A stretch of 64,000 nucleotides of DNA from Pseudomonadota bacterium (GTDB lineage: Bacteria; Pseudomonadota; Gammaproteobacteria; Burkholderiales; Rhodocyclaceae): assembly GCA_029776255.1 (NCBI GenBank), contig JAKOTN010000134.1:124001-188000 (forward strand), in the 5' to 3' direction. Below the pieces are notes generated by a model. The model was not told the DNA's origin and made no database searches. It saw nothing but the letters and a program-made list of their open reading frames with translations. Positions 8,507-18,322 of the stretch are shown here, one piece after another. The translations under genes and the position numbers were made by a program. The first letter of the stretch is position 1. Every line of letters starts with the position of its first letter.

Positions 8507-9371
8507 GAATACCAGTCAAAACCAATGCGAGGCCAGCATTTCACCACCTGACCCGTTAAAAGGGATCGTTCTTTGCGCCGATGATTTTGGAATGAGCGCG
8601 GTAATCGACGCCGGAATTATCGATTTGGCCAGCGAGGGGCGCCTTAGCGCAACGAGTTGCATGAGTCGCGGTAGCGCGTTTCGTCGGGATATTCATTTGT
8701 TGACTGGATTGCAGATCGACAAGGGGTTGCACCTGAATCTGACGGAAGCTCTCGATGAACGAGGTTTTTTTCAACCCTTGCCGACACTGATCAGGAACTG
8801 TTTTACGCGCCGTATCGATCCAATAGTCATAGAGAGGGAAATCGACCATCAACTGGACGCTTTTGAACAGGTCGCCAGTCAAACGCCCGACTATGTCGAC
8901 GGTCATCAACATGTTCATCAGTTTCCGATTGTAAGGGATTGCCTGATCAAAATTATGCGTCGCCGTTACGCATCGCCGCTTCCCTGGGTGCGAGCGACCC
9001 GTAGTCCCAGACGGTCACGGATTTCGGCTTCCCTCCGGCTGAAAGCCTTCGTGATCGAGTGCCTCGGCGCGCACGCTTTACAACAGCTTGCCGATGGCTG
9101 TGCGATCGCGACCAACCGTCATCTGCTCGGCGTTTACGATTTTTCCGGCGGCGAAAAGCGGTACGTCGAACTGCTGGATGAGTGGGTTCGTTTGGCGACT
9201 CCACAAGATTTGATCATGTGTCATCCCGCGCGCGGGCCGGATGAAGGCGATGTTTTAAACGCACAGCGTTGTGCCGAACATGCCATTCTCTCGGGAAGTG
9301 AGGTGTCGCGCGTATTGGCGCTGCATCACGCCCGTGTCGCCCTCAACGCGTCCTCGATTCGGGGCGTGTGA
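8505..9371 (+). CDS. YdjC/ChbG-family carbohydrate deacetylase (HpnK-like)
   Basis: Metal-dependent deacetylase of about 288 residues. The metal-binding DDFG appears as LCADDFGMS, and the histidines as GHQHVHQFP, both diagnostic of the YdjC/ChbG fold. Related proteins include chitooligosaccharide deacetylase ChbG and hopanoid-associated HpnK. Context beside a polyprenyl glycosyltransferase, a GT39 and a GtrA protein suggests it deacylates a lipid-linked sugar, a job done by ArnD in the aminoarabinose route; this is inference. ATG 8505 is chosen because it is the last start before the catalytic motif. GTG 8457 would overlap gtrA further. Confidence 0.85.
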   Translation: MNTSQNQCEASISPPDPLKGIVLCADDFGMSAVIDAGIIDLASEGRLSATSCMSRGSAFRRDIHLLTGLQIDKGLHLNLTEALDERGFFQPLPTLIRNCFTRRIDPIVIEREIDHQLDAFEQVASQTPDYVDGHQHVHQFPIVRDCLIKIMRRRYASPLPWVRATRSPRRSRISASLRLKAFVIECLGAHALQQLADGCAIATNRHLLGVYDFSGGEKRYVELLDEWVRLATPQDLIMCHPARGPDEGDVLNAQRCAEHAILSGSEVSRVLALHHARVALNASSIRGV

Positions 9372-9476
9372 ATTTTCAATTTAAAATAAAAAGTTAGCCG
9401 TTGTGGATATCGGTGGCGATGAACGGCTTGGGCGTTAGGACAAAACAGCATCGGAACGAGGCAATAGGACGGAAAA

Positions 9477-10154
9477 ATGGCGATCAATGACTGGCCGGAA
9501 GACGAACGACCGCGCGAACGTCTTCTGGGGCGTGGCGCGGCGGCCTTGTCCGATGCCGAACTGCTGGCCATTTTTCTGCGCGTTGGGGTTAAGGGCAAAA
9601 GCGCCGTCGATCTCGGGCGGGAACTGATCGCGCGTTTCGGTGGCCTGAATCGCCTGTTTGCCGCCACGCTGGACGAGTTCTCGGTGGTTCCCGGCATGGG
9701 GCCGGCCAAATACGCGCAGTTGCAGGCTGTGCTGGAAATGGCGCGTCGCGCGCTCGGCGAGGAAATGCGCCAGGGACATGTTTTTTCGTCGCCGGGAGCG
9801 GTGCGCGATTATTTGCGCTTGCATCTCGCGGGTTTGCCGCACGAGGTATTTTTCGCGCTTTGGCTCGACGCGCAGAATCGTTTGATCGCCGCTGAGGAAT
9901 TGTTTCGCGGCACATTGACGCAGACCAGCGTTTACCCGCGCGAAGTCGTCAAGCGGGCCTTGTGGCACAATGCGGCGGCCGTGGTGCTGGCGCACAATCA
10001 TCCGTCAGGGGTCGCCGAGCCTTCGCAGGCCGATCAAGTGCTGACCAGCGAACTCAAGCGAATTCTCACGTTGATCGAGGTGCGGGTGCTCGATCATTTC
10101 ATCGTCGCCGCGCAATCGCTACCGCTGTCGTTCGCCGAGCGCGGTCTCCTGTAA
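9477..10154 (+). CDS. radC: RadC-family JAB-domain protein
   Basis: Protein of 225 residues with an N-terminal helix-hairpin-helix segment ([19 protein letters not shown]) and a C-terminal MPN/JAB metalloprotease-like domain containing the HNHPSG motif and the downstream Ser and Asp ligands (ADQVLTSEL). Historically linked to DNA repair, but its biochemical role is unsettled. Gene order radC followed by rpmB and rpmG on the same or opposite strand is common in beta- and gammaproteobacteria. The start is ATG. Confidence 0.95.
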   Translation: MAINDWPEDERPRERLLGRGAAALSDAELLAIFLRVGVKGKSAVDLGRELIARFGGLNRLFAATLDEFSVVPGMGPAKYAQLQAVLEMARRALGEEMRQGHVFSSPGAVRDYLRLHLAGLPHEVFFALWLDAQNRLIAAEELFRGTLTQTSVYPREVVKRALWHNAAAVVLAHNHPSGVAEPSQADQVLTSELKRILTLIEVRVLDHFIVAAQSLPLSFAERGLL

Positions 10155-10172
10155 GCGCTTGGGCCAAAAAGC

Positions 10173-10202
10173 TTGAAATCCATTCGCTGAATCGGCTAAA
10201 AT
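10173..10202 (+). promoter_or_regulatory. Sigma-70 promoter of rpmB-rpmG
   Basis: TTGAAA at 10173-10178 and TAAAAT at 10197-10202 are separated by 18 bases, a good match to the housekeeping consensus. It lies 19 bases after the radC stop and 38 bases before rpmB. Read by eye; not experimentally located. Confidence 0.65.
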
Positions 10203-10240
10203 CGCGGGCTTTCTTCCCAAAGATAATTGGAGCAACAGTC

Positions 10241-10474
10241 ATGGCGCGTGTTTGCCAGGTTACGGGCAAGGGCCCGATGGTAGGGAACAATGTCTCCCAT
10301 GCCAACAATAGAACGAAGCGCCGCTTCCTTCCGAATTTGCAGTTTCGTCGTTTCTGGATCGAGAGCGAAAACCGGTGGGTGCGCTTGCGTGTGTCCAACG
10401 CCGCCTTGCGCACCATCGACAAGAACGGCATTGATGTCGTGCTCGCCGATTTGCGTGCCCGCGGCGAGATCTGA
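10241..10474 (+). CDS. rpmB: 50S ribosomal protein L28
   Basis: Basic ribosomal protein of 77 residues. It begins with [20 protein letters not shown] and has the [13 protein letters not shown] stretch characteristic of L28. The ATG at 10241 has a GGAG ribosome site nine bases upstream. rpmG follows after 14 bases, the usual L28-L33 operon. Confidence 0.98.
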   Translation: MARVCQVTGKGPMVGNNVSHANNRTKRRFLPNLQFRRFWIESENRWVRLRVSNAALRTIDKNGIDVVLADLRARGEI

Positions 10475-10488
10475 CAAGGAGAGCAGCC

Positions 10489-10644
10489 ATGCGTGACAAG
10501 ATCAAACTTGAGTCGACAGCCGGTACCGGCCATTTCTACACCACGACCAAAAACAAAAAGACCATGCCGAACAAGATGGAGATCAAGAAGTACGATCCCA
10601 AAGCCCGCAAGCATGTGATCTACAAGGAAATCAAACTCAGATAA
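10489..10644 (+). CDS. rpmG: 50S ribosomal protein L33
   Basis: Small basic ribosomal protein of 51 residues reading [20 protein letters not shown] at its start and ending [11 protein letters not shown]. It lacks the zinc-binding cysteines of some L33 paralogues, so it is the C-minus form and does not need zinc. An AAGGAGAG ribosome site lies before the ATG. Co-transcribed with rpmB and followed by a strong intrinsic terminator at 10713-10742. Confidence 0.98.
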   Translation: MRDKIKLESTAGTGHFYTTTKNKKTMPNKMEIKKYDPKARKHVIYKEIKLR

Positions 10645-10712
10645 GGAAAAGCGCCCCGTTTCTTTGTTCGCGGAGGCGATGTCGGGTCCCTGTTCCTCGA
10701 ATTTCCGAAAAG

Positions 10713-10742
10713 CGACGCCAGTAAGCTGGTGTCGTTTTTTTT
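10713..10742 (+). terminator. Intrinsic terminator of rpmB-rpmG
   Basis: A nine-base-pair stem (CGACGCCAG pairing with CTGGTGTCG, one G-U pair) with a TAAG loop is followed by eight T residues. It ends the ribosomal-protein transcript 54 bases before the convergent DAHP synthase stop. On the opposite strand only a short T-run follows the hairpin. Confidence 0.85.
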
Positions 10743-10795
10743 CGTGCTTCTTTCTTGTGTGTGGCTTTATTGATGAGCGCAGGCGTGAGCAGGCT

Positions 10796-11875
10796 TTACT
10801 TGTCGGCATCCGCCAGACGGCGCAACCGAACGCCATTGGCGAGGATTTCCAGTACTGTCAGCGAATCCTCCCAACCCAGGCACGCGTCGGTCACGCTTTT
10901 GCCATATTCGAGTTTCTGTGCCGGCACCAGATCCTGGCGACCCTCGACGAGGTGCGATTCGACCATCACACCCATGATCCGATCCTCTCCGGCGGCAAGT
11001 TGGTCGGCGATGTTCGCGGCAACCGTTGTTTGCTCCTTGAAGCGTTTGTTGCTGTTGGCGTGTGACGTGTCGACCATCAAGCGTGCCGCCAGGCCGGCGG
11101 TGGCGATTTCTTGGCAGGCCGCGTCGACGTGTCGCGCGTCGTAGTTGGGAGCCTTGCCGCCACGCAAAATGACATGGCAGTCTTCATTGCCGGCTGTGGA
11201 GACAATCGCCGAGTGGCCGGCCTTGGTGACGGAAAGAAAATGATGTGGCGACTGCGCGGCGCGGATGGCGTCGATGGCGATGCGGATATTGCCATCGGTG
11301 CCGTTCTTGAAGCCGACCGGGCAGGAAAGTCCGGAGGCGAGTTCGCGGTGCACCTGCGATTCGGTGGTGCGCGCGCCGATGGCTCCCCAGGAGATCAGGT
11401 CGGCGGTGTATTGCGGGGTGATGGTGTCGAGAAATTCCGTTGCGCACGGCAGGCCGAGGTCGTTGATCGCCAACAGCAGGCCGCGAGCCAAACGCACGCC
11501 TTCGTTGATCCGAAAACTGTTGTCCATCCGCGGGTCGTTGATCAGTCCTTTCCAGCCAACGGTGGTGCGTGGCTTTTCGAAGTACACGCGCATCGCGATC
11601 AGCAAATCGTTTTCGAAGCGTGGCGTTTCTTTACGCAGGCGCGTGGCGTATTCAACGGCTGAGTCGACATCGTGAATGGAGCACGGACCAATGACGACCA
11701 GTAAACGATCATCGGCCCCGTGCAGGATACGATGGATGCTCTGACGGGCATTGTAAGTTGTCAGAGCGGCGCGCACACCCACGGGAAACTCTCGAAAGAC
11801 GTGTGCCGGCGGAACTAATTCCTTGATTTCCCTGATGCGCACATCGTCGGTCGTGGGCTTGCTCGGCAGGGTCAT
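10796..11875 (-). CDS. aroG: 3-deoxy-7-phosphoheptulonate (DAHP) synthase, class I
   Basis: First enzyme of the shikimate pathway, condensing phosphoenolpyruvate with erythrose 4-phosphate. The 359-residue protein shows the class I landmarks: LLVVIGPCSIHD, the ARTTESQVHRELASGL segment, GFKNGTDGN, and VMVESHLVEGRQ. The ATG at 11875 is chosen because AAGGAG stands just upstream; an open frame extends 34 residues further but reads unlike the family. Feedback specificity (Phe, Tyr or Trp) cannot be assigned, so the aroG symbol is nominal. No other aromatic gene is nearby. Confidence 0.94.
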   Translation of the reverse strand: MTLPSKPTTDDVRIREIKELVPPAHVFREFPVGVRAALTTYNARQSIHRILHGADDRLLVVIGPCSIHDVDSAVEYATRLRKETPRFENDLLIAMRVYFEKPRTTVGWKGLINDPRMDNSFRINEGVRLARGLLLAINDLGLPCATEFLDTITPQYTADLISWGAIGARTTESQVHRELASGLSCPVGFKNGTDGNIRIAIDAIRAAQSPHHFLSVTKAGHSAIVSTAGNEDCHVILRGGKAPNYDARHVDAACQEIATAGLAARLMVDTSHANSNKRFKEQTTVAANIADQLAAGEDRIMGVMVESHLVEGRQDLVPAQKLEYGKSVTDACLGWEDSLTVLEILANGVRLRRLADADK

Positions 11876-12801
11876 CGTGCTGTCTCCTTGGGCGGCGATC
11901 TCAGGGGGCTCGATTTTAAAGGAAACATCGCGTGGATTGTGCACTGCGGTATGGTATCGGCGCAAACACACGCTCAAACGCCGTAAACCGGCACCAGGCT
12001 TGATTCACCACGCCGATTGCGGTCGCCAGCGCGTCAGCGACGTCTTTCATGCGCGGTGCACGACATAAAGCATGCTCTGCTTGACGAGCCACGAGGGAAT
12101 TTCCAGAACAACGCATCGACGGTAGCGTCTTCAACAGCCTGCTGTCTAACGAGGGGCGTGGCACGTATTACTGTAGGCGTGCGAGATGAGGCCGATCTGT
12201 TCGATGACAGCAAGCCAAGCCGTTTTATATTCGCTGGTGCGGTTTCTGGAGAGCGGTTGCGAGACGGCATCAAGGGACGTCGGTGGCGAAATGTCGCTTG
12301 CTTGGATGACGAAAAAAGAGGGAGGCTCATTCGGTGTCCTAACCTGGACTTGATCTGATAATTGATGCCATCAAGCGATGGCTGATTCGGGGTGGTTTGT
12401 TGGTTGTGCCTGATCCAGCTGTTTTGCCACGGCGAGGTGTTTGCTTTCCCCCAAGCATCTACATCCTGCTGGAGTTCTTGCAGGATCGACCGTCCCGGTC
12501 GAACGGGTTTATTCGATCTTCGTGCGGTGCGTCGTGGTTTGGTTTTGACAAACGAACAACATCAGGAATTAATGACGCGATGTTGCGCGGATTCCCGTTT
12601 CCAAGGATGATGAAGCCTGTGTGGGTTTTAAATATGGCTTCGCTGATCAGCGCTGCATTGGCGAAAAAAGGGTCTGTTTGCGAAGGGCGGCGGTCGCGGT
12701 TGGCGGAGAAAGCGATCCTGCCGCAAGGGGCGTGGCGATGTTTGCGCCCCGCCGTGGATTTGAAGTAGAGTAGGAACGGAAACGTATTTGGACGGTGGCC
12801 G
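11876..12801. other. 926-base region without a supportable gene
   Basis: Several open frames of 60-125 codons occur on both strands, but none has a ribosome site, recognisable domain or consistent codon use. Base composition is less GC-rich than the neighbours around 12300-12700. One stretch (about 12364-12500, plus strand) reads IRGGLLVVPDPAVLPRRGV and then FLQDR, which vaguely recalls the C-terminus of a LysR-family effector domain; it may be a gene remnant. The aroG promoter must lie in the first 200 bases. Confidence 0.5.
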
Positions 12802-13323
12802 GTGATCAAGGTCTTGTTTGTTTGCATGGGGAATATCTGCCGCTCACCGACCGCAGAGGGTGTGTTGCGTCATTTTGTGCGGGACAGGGATCTCGAGGAC
12901 CGGATCGAGGTCGATTCGGCGGGCACGCACGGTTATCACGTCGGCGAGGCGCCGGATCAACGCACGCAACGGGCGGCCGCCAGCCGGCATTACGATCTTT
13001 CGGAAATGCGAGCCCGCAAGGTGGCGGCACAGGATCTGGACTACTTTGACCTGATCCTGGCGATGGACCAGAACAATCTCGATGTCTTGAAGCGGATTTG
13101 TCCGCCGGATAAGCACGGGCGGCTCGGTTTGTTCATGGCCTACGCGAAGAATTTCGATGACGACGAAGTGCCCGATCCTTATTACGGTCTTGGGCACGGT
13201 TTCGATCTGGTGCTCGACATGATCGAAGACGCCGCGATTGGCCTGCTGGAACATCTTGAACAGCGTTTGCTGACCATGCACCCCCATCAAATCGAGGGCG
13301 ACTCCGGCCAGCCGAGCCGTTGA
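12802..13323 (+). CDS. Low-molecular-weight protein-tyrosine phosphatase
   Basis: Cytoplasmic phosphatase of 173 residues. The phosphate-binding loop CMGNICRS (CX5R plus Ser) stands near the N-terminus and the general acid in VPDPYYG is near residue 130, the canonical layout. Bacterial members either dephosphorylate tyrosine kinases of capsule export or act more generally; no kinase or capsule gene adjoins this one. The start is GTG, two codons before the KVLFVCMGN strand. It is isolated between a gene-poor stretch and a convergent gene. Confidence 0.93.
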   Translation: MIKVLFVCMGNICRSPTAEGVLRHFVRDRDLEDRIEVDSAGTHGYHVGEAPDQRTQRAAASRHYDLSEMRARKVAAQDLDYFDLILAMDQNNLDVLKRICPPDKHGRLGLFMAYAKNFDDDEVPDPYYGLGHGFDLVLDMIEDAAIGLLEHLEQRLLTMHPHQIEGDSGQPSR

Positions 13324-13390
13324 AACCGCAAGGCACCGACTGAGATTTTCTGGAAATGGTCGCCGCGGGTTTGTCGGTGGCGGCGCGTCG

Positions 13391-14212
<822 letters not shown>

Positions 14213-14488
14213 GGTGGTCGATTTCTATGATCGTTTTCCCCCGAGGCGCATGTCTAGATCGTGCCCGGTGGGTGGGTTGTCTGGCTCGACTCGGTTTCCG
14301 GTTTTTCCACGCGACCTTGCCGAAAAGACTTCAGTGTACCTGCCGATGGCGCCGCCGGGAAGGTGGGGGGACGTTTCCCGGCCCAAGGCGTGCGACCTTG
14401 CGATCACGGCGATTCGCCGGTGGTCGCCACTGCCCGTTATCATCGCGTATCGCCCTGTGCGTTCCATTGGGTCCCGCTGGAGATTGCG

Positions 14489-15274
14489 ATGCCACAATTT
14501 GCCGCCAATTTGAGTTTCATGTATCAGGAGTCGCCGTTCATGGCGCGTTTCGCCGCCGCCGCCGCCGATGGTTTCAAGGGCGTCGAATACCTGTTTCCTT
14601 ACGATTTTCCCGCCGATGAACTGGCGGCTCAATTGCAGGCCCATCGGTTGGAGCAAGTTCTCTTCAATCTGCCGCCCGGCGATTGGGACGCCGGCGAGCG
14701 CGGGATTGCGTGTTTGCCCGGCCGTCAGGACGAGTTCGCGAGTGGTGTCGAGCATGCGTTGCGTTATGCCGAAAGGCTTGGCTGCCGGCGTGTCCACGTC
14801 ATGGCCGGTATTCCACCTGCCGGCGCGGATCGTGCCGAGTGTCGCCGGACTTACCTCGATAATTTGCGTCATGTCTGCGCGCGTGCCGCCAAATTGGGGG
14901 TGACAGTACTGATCGAGCCGATCAACCCCCGCGACATGCCGGGCTATTTTCTGAATCGATTGGACGAGGCACGGGGCGTGATCGACGAGGTGGGGGCCTT
15001 TAACCTCAAGTTGCAGATCGATTTTTATCACGTGCAAATCGTCCAGGGCGACCTGACAACCGCCTATCGCCAGCACCGGACCGCCGTCGGTCATGTGCAA
15101 ATCGCCAGCGTTCCCGAGCGGGCCGAGCCGGACGATGGCGAGATCAATCATGCCCATCTGTTCAGGGTGCTTGACGACAGTGCCTATGGCGGTTGGGTTG
15201 GCTGCGAGTATCGACCCCGAGCCGGCACTTCCGAGGGGCTGGGCTGGTTGCGTGCCTGGCGCGCGCGTTTGTGA
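14489..15274 (+). CDS. Hydroxypyruvate isomerase-like TIM-barrel protein (Hyi family)
   Basis: Xylose-isomerase-like TIM-barrel enzyme of 261 residues; characterised relatives interconvert hydroxypyruvate and tartronate semialdehyde. Metal-ligand segments expected of the fold are visible: [14 protein letters not shown] (Glu), LQIDFYHVQ (Asp and His), GHVQIAS (His), and a terminal Glu in [11 protein letters not shown]. The ATG at 14489 follows a GGAG ribosome site; a longer open frame upstream is not family-like. The stop overlaps the next start as GTGA, so the gene is coupled to a glycosyltransferase, an unusual partner for glyoxylate metabolism. No gcl or glxR gene is nearby. Confidence 0.85.
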   Translation: MPQFAANLSFMYQESPFMARFAAAAADGFKGVEYLFPYDFPADELAAQLQAHRLEQVLFNLPPGDWDAGERGIACLPGRQDEFASGVEHALRYAERLGCRRVHVMAGIPPAGADRAECRRTYLDNLRHVCARAAKLGVTVLIEPINPRDMPGYFLNRLDEARGVIDEVGAFNLKLQIDFYHVQIVQGDLTTAYRQHRTAVGHVQIASVPERAEPDDGEINHAHLFRVLDDSAYGGWVGCEYRPRAGTSEGLGWLRAWRARL

Positions 15275-15987
15275 GCCGGCGCGCGATCACGCCTTTTCTG
15301 TCGATCATTTTGCCGGTGCTTGACGAGGCGGCGCTGCTGGACGACCGTTTGGCGGCGCTCGAGGTTTACCGCCGACGCGGCGCCGAAATTCTGGTGGTCG
15401 ACGGCGGAAGTCGCGATGGCACGCCGGTTATCGCGCGACCTGCCGTCGATCGCGTGCTTGAATCGCCGCGCGGTCGCGCGACGCAGATGAACGCCGGCGC
15501 TGCCGCCAGCCGCGGCGAGGTGTTGCTGTTCCTGCACGCCGATACGCAATTGCCGCCGGATGCCGATACGGCGATCCGCCGGGCGCTGGCGGAGGACAGG
15601 GCGGTTTGGGGGCGTTTCGACGTGCGCATCGACAGCACTCATCTCTTGTTGCGGGTCGTTGAATCGCTGATGAACAGACGTTCGCGGTGGTCGGGAATCG
15701 CGACCGGCGATCAGGCGATTTTCGTTCGCCGCGAAGCCTTTCTGGCGGTCGGCGGATTTCCCGAATTACCCTTGATGGAGGATATCGCGCTGTCGAAACG
15801 CTTGAAGCGTCTGGCTCGTCCGGCCTGTCTGCGCGAGCGCGTGCGGACCTCGGGGCGGCGTTGGGAAAGGCATGGCGTGCTGCGCACGATTCTGTTGATG
15901 TGGAGCTTGCGGCTCGGCTATTTCCTGGGCGCCGATCCGCGCTGGCTGGCGATTCGCTACGGTTACACGCCCCGCGAGAGGGAATGA
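15271..15987 (+). CDS. Family 2 glycosyltransferase (TIGR04283-type)
   Basis: Cytoplasmic GT-A glycosyltransferase of 238 residues. It begins [15 protein letters not shown], has the donor motif [10 protein letters not shown], the HADTQLPP acidic motif, and [12 protein letters not shown] in the acceptor region. It has no strong membrane helix apart from a weak hydrophobic C-terminal patch. Members of this set are small and poorly characterised. The GTG start at 15271 overlaps the hyi-like stop by GTGA. A hairpin follows immediately downstream. Confidence 0.88.
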   Translation: MSRRAITPFLSIILPVLDEAALLDDRLAALEVYRRRGAEILVVDGGSRDGTPVIARPAVDRVLESPRGRATQMNAGAAASRGEVLLFLHADTQLPPDADTAIRRALAEDRAVWGRFDVRIDSTHLLLRVVESLMNRRSRWSGIATGDQAIFVRREAFLAVGGFPELPLMEDIALSKRLKRLARPACLRERVRTSGRRWERHGVLRTILLMWSLRLGYFLGADPRWLAIRYGYTPRERE

Positions 15988-16012
15988 AAACGGCACGCTT
16001 CGGGGCGTGCCG
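15988..16012 (-). terminator. Bidirectional hairpin terminator
   Basis: A perfect eight-base-pair stem (CGGCACGC with GCGTGCCG, loop TTCGGG) occupies 15991-16012. On the minus strand it is followed by four T residues and ends the Tim44-like transcript. It also stands right after the plus-strand glycosyltransferase stop, so it can serve both converging genes. Confidence 0.65.
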
Positions 16013-16077
16013 TCGATTTCGACCGGGCGGGCGTTCGCCGCTGCCGGCAAACGCACCGCTGATCGCCGGTGCGGCGC

Positions 16078-17019
16078 TTATTGCACTTGCTGTATTCCGG
16101 CCACTACCCAGCCGCTCTTGCCGTCGAGCGGTTTGACCATGTGCCAGATTTCATCGACCGGTTCGGCGGCGGCATTCTTCTCCTCGCGGATTTGGCCGGT
16201 GAAACGCACGCTGACGACGTAGCGCGTGTCTTCCTGCGTCACATCGAGCACTTCGGCCTCGATGGCGACGACGTCGGTTTCCTGCGCCGCCGCGCCGCGC
16301 TCGCCAATGTTCATCTTGATCTCGGCAAACATTTCCGGTGTGGTGAACGCCCGGATGTCGTCGAGATTACCCGCGTCGTTGGCGGCCTGTAGACGGATGA
16401 AATTCACTTTGGCGTTGCGCACGAAGGCGGCGGTGTCGAAATCCGCCGGGATGGTACCCACCGCGTTCGTGTGCTCGGGGACGAGGGCGGATGTGCTGGC
16501 GGAGGGCGCGGCACTACCGCCGGGTAGCAGCATCTCGCCGGCGTTACGCGCCATGGGCGGTTGGTCGGTGGTCGCCGCGGCGTAGCGCAGGCTGCCATCG
16601 TTGCTGGCCGGCGTGCCGCCGGATGCGCGGCGACGCATGAAAAAGCCAATCACCATCACTACGGCGATGGCCAGCAGGGCGAACATCAGGACCGAGGCGA
16701 GTTCGCCGCCAAAACCGAAATGCGATGCCAGAGCGGCCAAACCCAGCCCCGCGGCAAGCCCGGCGAGCGGGCCCATCCACGAACGTTTCGGCGTGGCGGC
16801 AGCCGCTGGCGTTCCGGCGGCGGATTGCGGCGCCCGAGCAGTTGGCGCGGCCGCGGGCGAGGCGGCCGGCGAGGGTGCCATCGACCGGTTGGGGGCAATG
16901 GCTTCGCGTTGCATGCCGGACGACTTGCCCCCGCCAAAGCGTCTGGCGGCGTCGGCGTCGCCGGTGGTCAATGTCAAACCGAGCGCCAAAACGGCGGCCA
17001 GTAGGGGAAAGGTTTTCAT
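16078..17019 (-). CDS. Tim44-like domain membrane protein
   Basis: Protein of 313 residues: signal sequence (about 1-24), a long Ala/Pro/Ser-rich linker, two hydrophobic segments (about 82-130), and a C-terminal Tim44/NTF2-like domain starting at FDTAAFVRNAKVNFIRLQAAND and ending WVVAGIQQV. The Tim44-like fold occurs in mitochondrial import and in MlaC- or VirB8-like proteins; bacterial function is unknown. An AAGGAGAC ribosome site supports the ATG. The transcript ends at the hairpin at 15988-16012. Confidence 0.88.
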   Translation of the reverse strand: MKTFPLLAAVLALGLTLTTGDADAARRFGGGKSSGMQREAIAPNRSMAPSPAASPAAAPTARAPQSAAGTPAAAATPKRSWMGPLAGLAAGLGLAALASHFGFGGELASVLMFALLAIAVVMVIGFFMRRRASGGTPASNDGSLRYAAATTDQPPMARNAGEMLLPGGSAAPSASTSALVPEHTNAVGTIPADFDTAAFVRNAKVNFIRLQAANDAGNLDDIRAFTTPEMFAEIKMNIGERGAAAQETDVVAIEAEVLDVTQEDTRYVVSVRFTGQIREEKNAAAEPVDEIWHMVKPLDGKSGWVVAGIQQVQ

Positions 17020-17164
17020 GGCTGTCTCCTTTTGATTGGTGATACGAGGGTGCTAAGCATAATCATCTCTTGAAAACATAAAAGCAGAATTATTGGTACC
17101 TTTACATCGATAAAATCGATGCTTTCCGGTGCGGCAAATGATTCAAGCCTCGTTGGCTGGGGTG

Positions 17165-18148
17165 TCAACCGATTTTCGATCCCGCACATCGCACATCGTG
17201 CGTCGCGGTGGCCATTTTTTCGGCCTTTCCGGAGTTGGTGAGGGCGTCGTTTCCAAACACTTCGCTACGCGCGGCTTGGCTGATGGCGACGATGGCTGGA
17301 TGGCTCAGTTGACGTTCGGTGGTGATGGCGAACAATTGCTCAACGATTGTATCGATCCGGCCGACGATCCGCACGCGGTATTGCTCGCAAACGTAGGCGG
17401 CGATGGCTGTTGGGGCGACGAACAGGCCGGTGCCGGCCTGCCCAAACGCCTTGATCAGCGCGCTGTCGTCGAACTCGCCGACGATGCGCGGGTACAGATG
17501 CCGCGATTCGAACCATTGTTCGAGGCGTGGCCGGATCGCGACATCGTCGCCCGGCATCAGCCAGGGCGCGCCTTGCAGCAGATCCGGAAAGTCACCGTTG
17601 AGTGTGTCGATCAGGTCGGCGGCGCCGAAAACGGTCAAATCGCTTTCGCCGAGCAGATGGCTGTAGCCGCGCACGTTCAAATTGGGCGGCATTGGCCGGT
17701 CGGCGATCACCATGTCCAGGCGGTGCACCGACAAATCGGCGAGCAGGCCGGTCAGTCGGCCTTCGCGGCAGACCAGGCGCACCGATTCCGATAATTGCAG
17801 TGCAGGGGCCACCAGGCGGTGCGCCACCGATTTGGCGACCGAATCGGCGATACCCAGGGTAAACGGCAGACTCTTGCGGGTGGTCTGGTCGCGGGCGACG
17901 GCGAGCAGTTCGTCACCGAGAGCGAAGATCTCGTCGGCGTAGCTCAGGATGCGACGACCGGCGTCCGTGACTTCCAGGCCACGGCCGGCCCGGCGCAAGA
18001 GTTCAATGCCCAGGGCGTCTTCGAGTTCACGCAACTGTCCGCTGATCGCTTGCGGTGTCAAATGCAGGAGTTCGCTGGCCCGGGCGATCGAGCCGGCGTT
18101 GGCGACCGTCCAGAAATAGCGTAAATGTTTGTAGTTGAGGGTGGTCAT
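17165..18148 (-). CDS. nhaR: LysR-family transcriptional regulator, NhaR-like
   Basis: DNA-binding regulator of 327 residues. The N-terminal winged helix reads LNYKHLRYFWTVANAGSIAR, the NhaR variant that begins NYxHLxYFW rather than the usual LysR opening, and continues LTPQAISGQLRELE. The C-terminal part is a periplasmic-binding-like effector domain (LGIADSVAKSVAHRL onward). In E. coli NhaR activates the Na+/H+ antiporter gene nhaA in response to Na+. No nhaA lies here, although a Na+-pumping decarboxylase lies 41 kb away. It is divergent from htpX. Confidence 0.88.
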   Translation of the reverse strand: MTTLNYKHLRYFWTVANAGSIARASELLHLTPQAISGQLRELEDALGIELLRRAGRGLEVTDAGRRILSYADEIFALGDELLAVARDQTTRKSLPFTLGIADSVAKSVAHRLVAPALQLSESVRLVCREGRLTGLLADLSVHRLDMVIADRPMPPNLNVRGYSHLLGESDLTVFGAADLIDTLNGDFPDLLQGAPWLMPGDDVAIRPRLEQWFESRHLYPRIVGEFDDSALIKAFGQAGTGLFVAPTAIAAYVCEQYRVRIVGRIDTIVEQLFAITTERQLSHPAIVAISQAARSEVFGNDALTNSGKAEKMATATHDVRCAGSKIG

Positions 18149-18171
18149 GCCGCATTAAACATCCACAAAAC

Positions 18172-18185
18172 TTGATTATGATAAA
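18172..18185. promoter_or_regulatory. FNR-like half-perfect palindrome in the nhaR-htpX intergenic region
   Basis: TTGAT-TATG-ATAAA matches nine of ten defined positions of the FNR/Dnr consensus TTGAT-N4-ATCAA. It lies 23 bases upstream of nhaR and 137 bases upstream of htpX. The surrounding DNA is AT-rich, so a chance match is quite possible. Confidence 0.25.
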
Positions 18186-18322
18186 ATTATATTCGATTTG
18201 TCGGATGTCTTTACCGTGTCTTAGACTGCGTTCCCCCTTGCATTGCAAAAAGGAGTGGCGTCATGCGACCTGTCCTGATCGGCTTGCGGCAAAACCGTTA
18301 ACTTTTTCTCGGAGATCGATTC

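Noticed and set aside
9962-10474. Long N-terminal extension of L28
   Set aside because: The extra residues overlap radC and include no family similarity; L28 starts at 10241 with its own ribosome site.
12459-12827. Minus-strand frame of 122 codons in the aroG-phosphatase gap
   Set aside because: No motif, overlaps the phosphatase start, and codon use is not biased.
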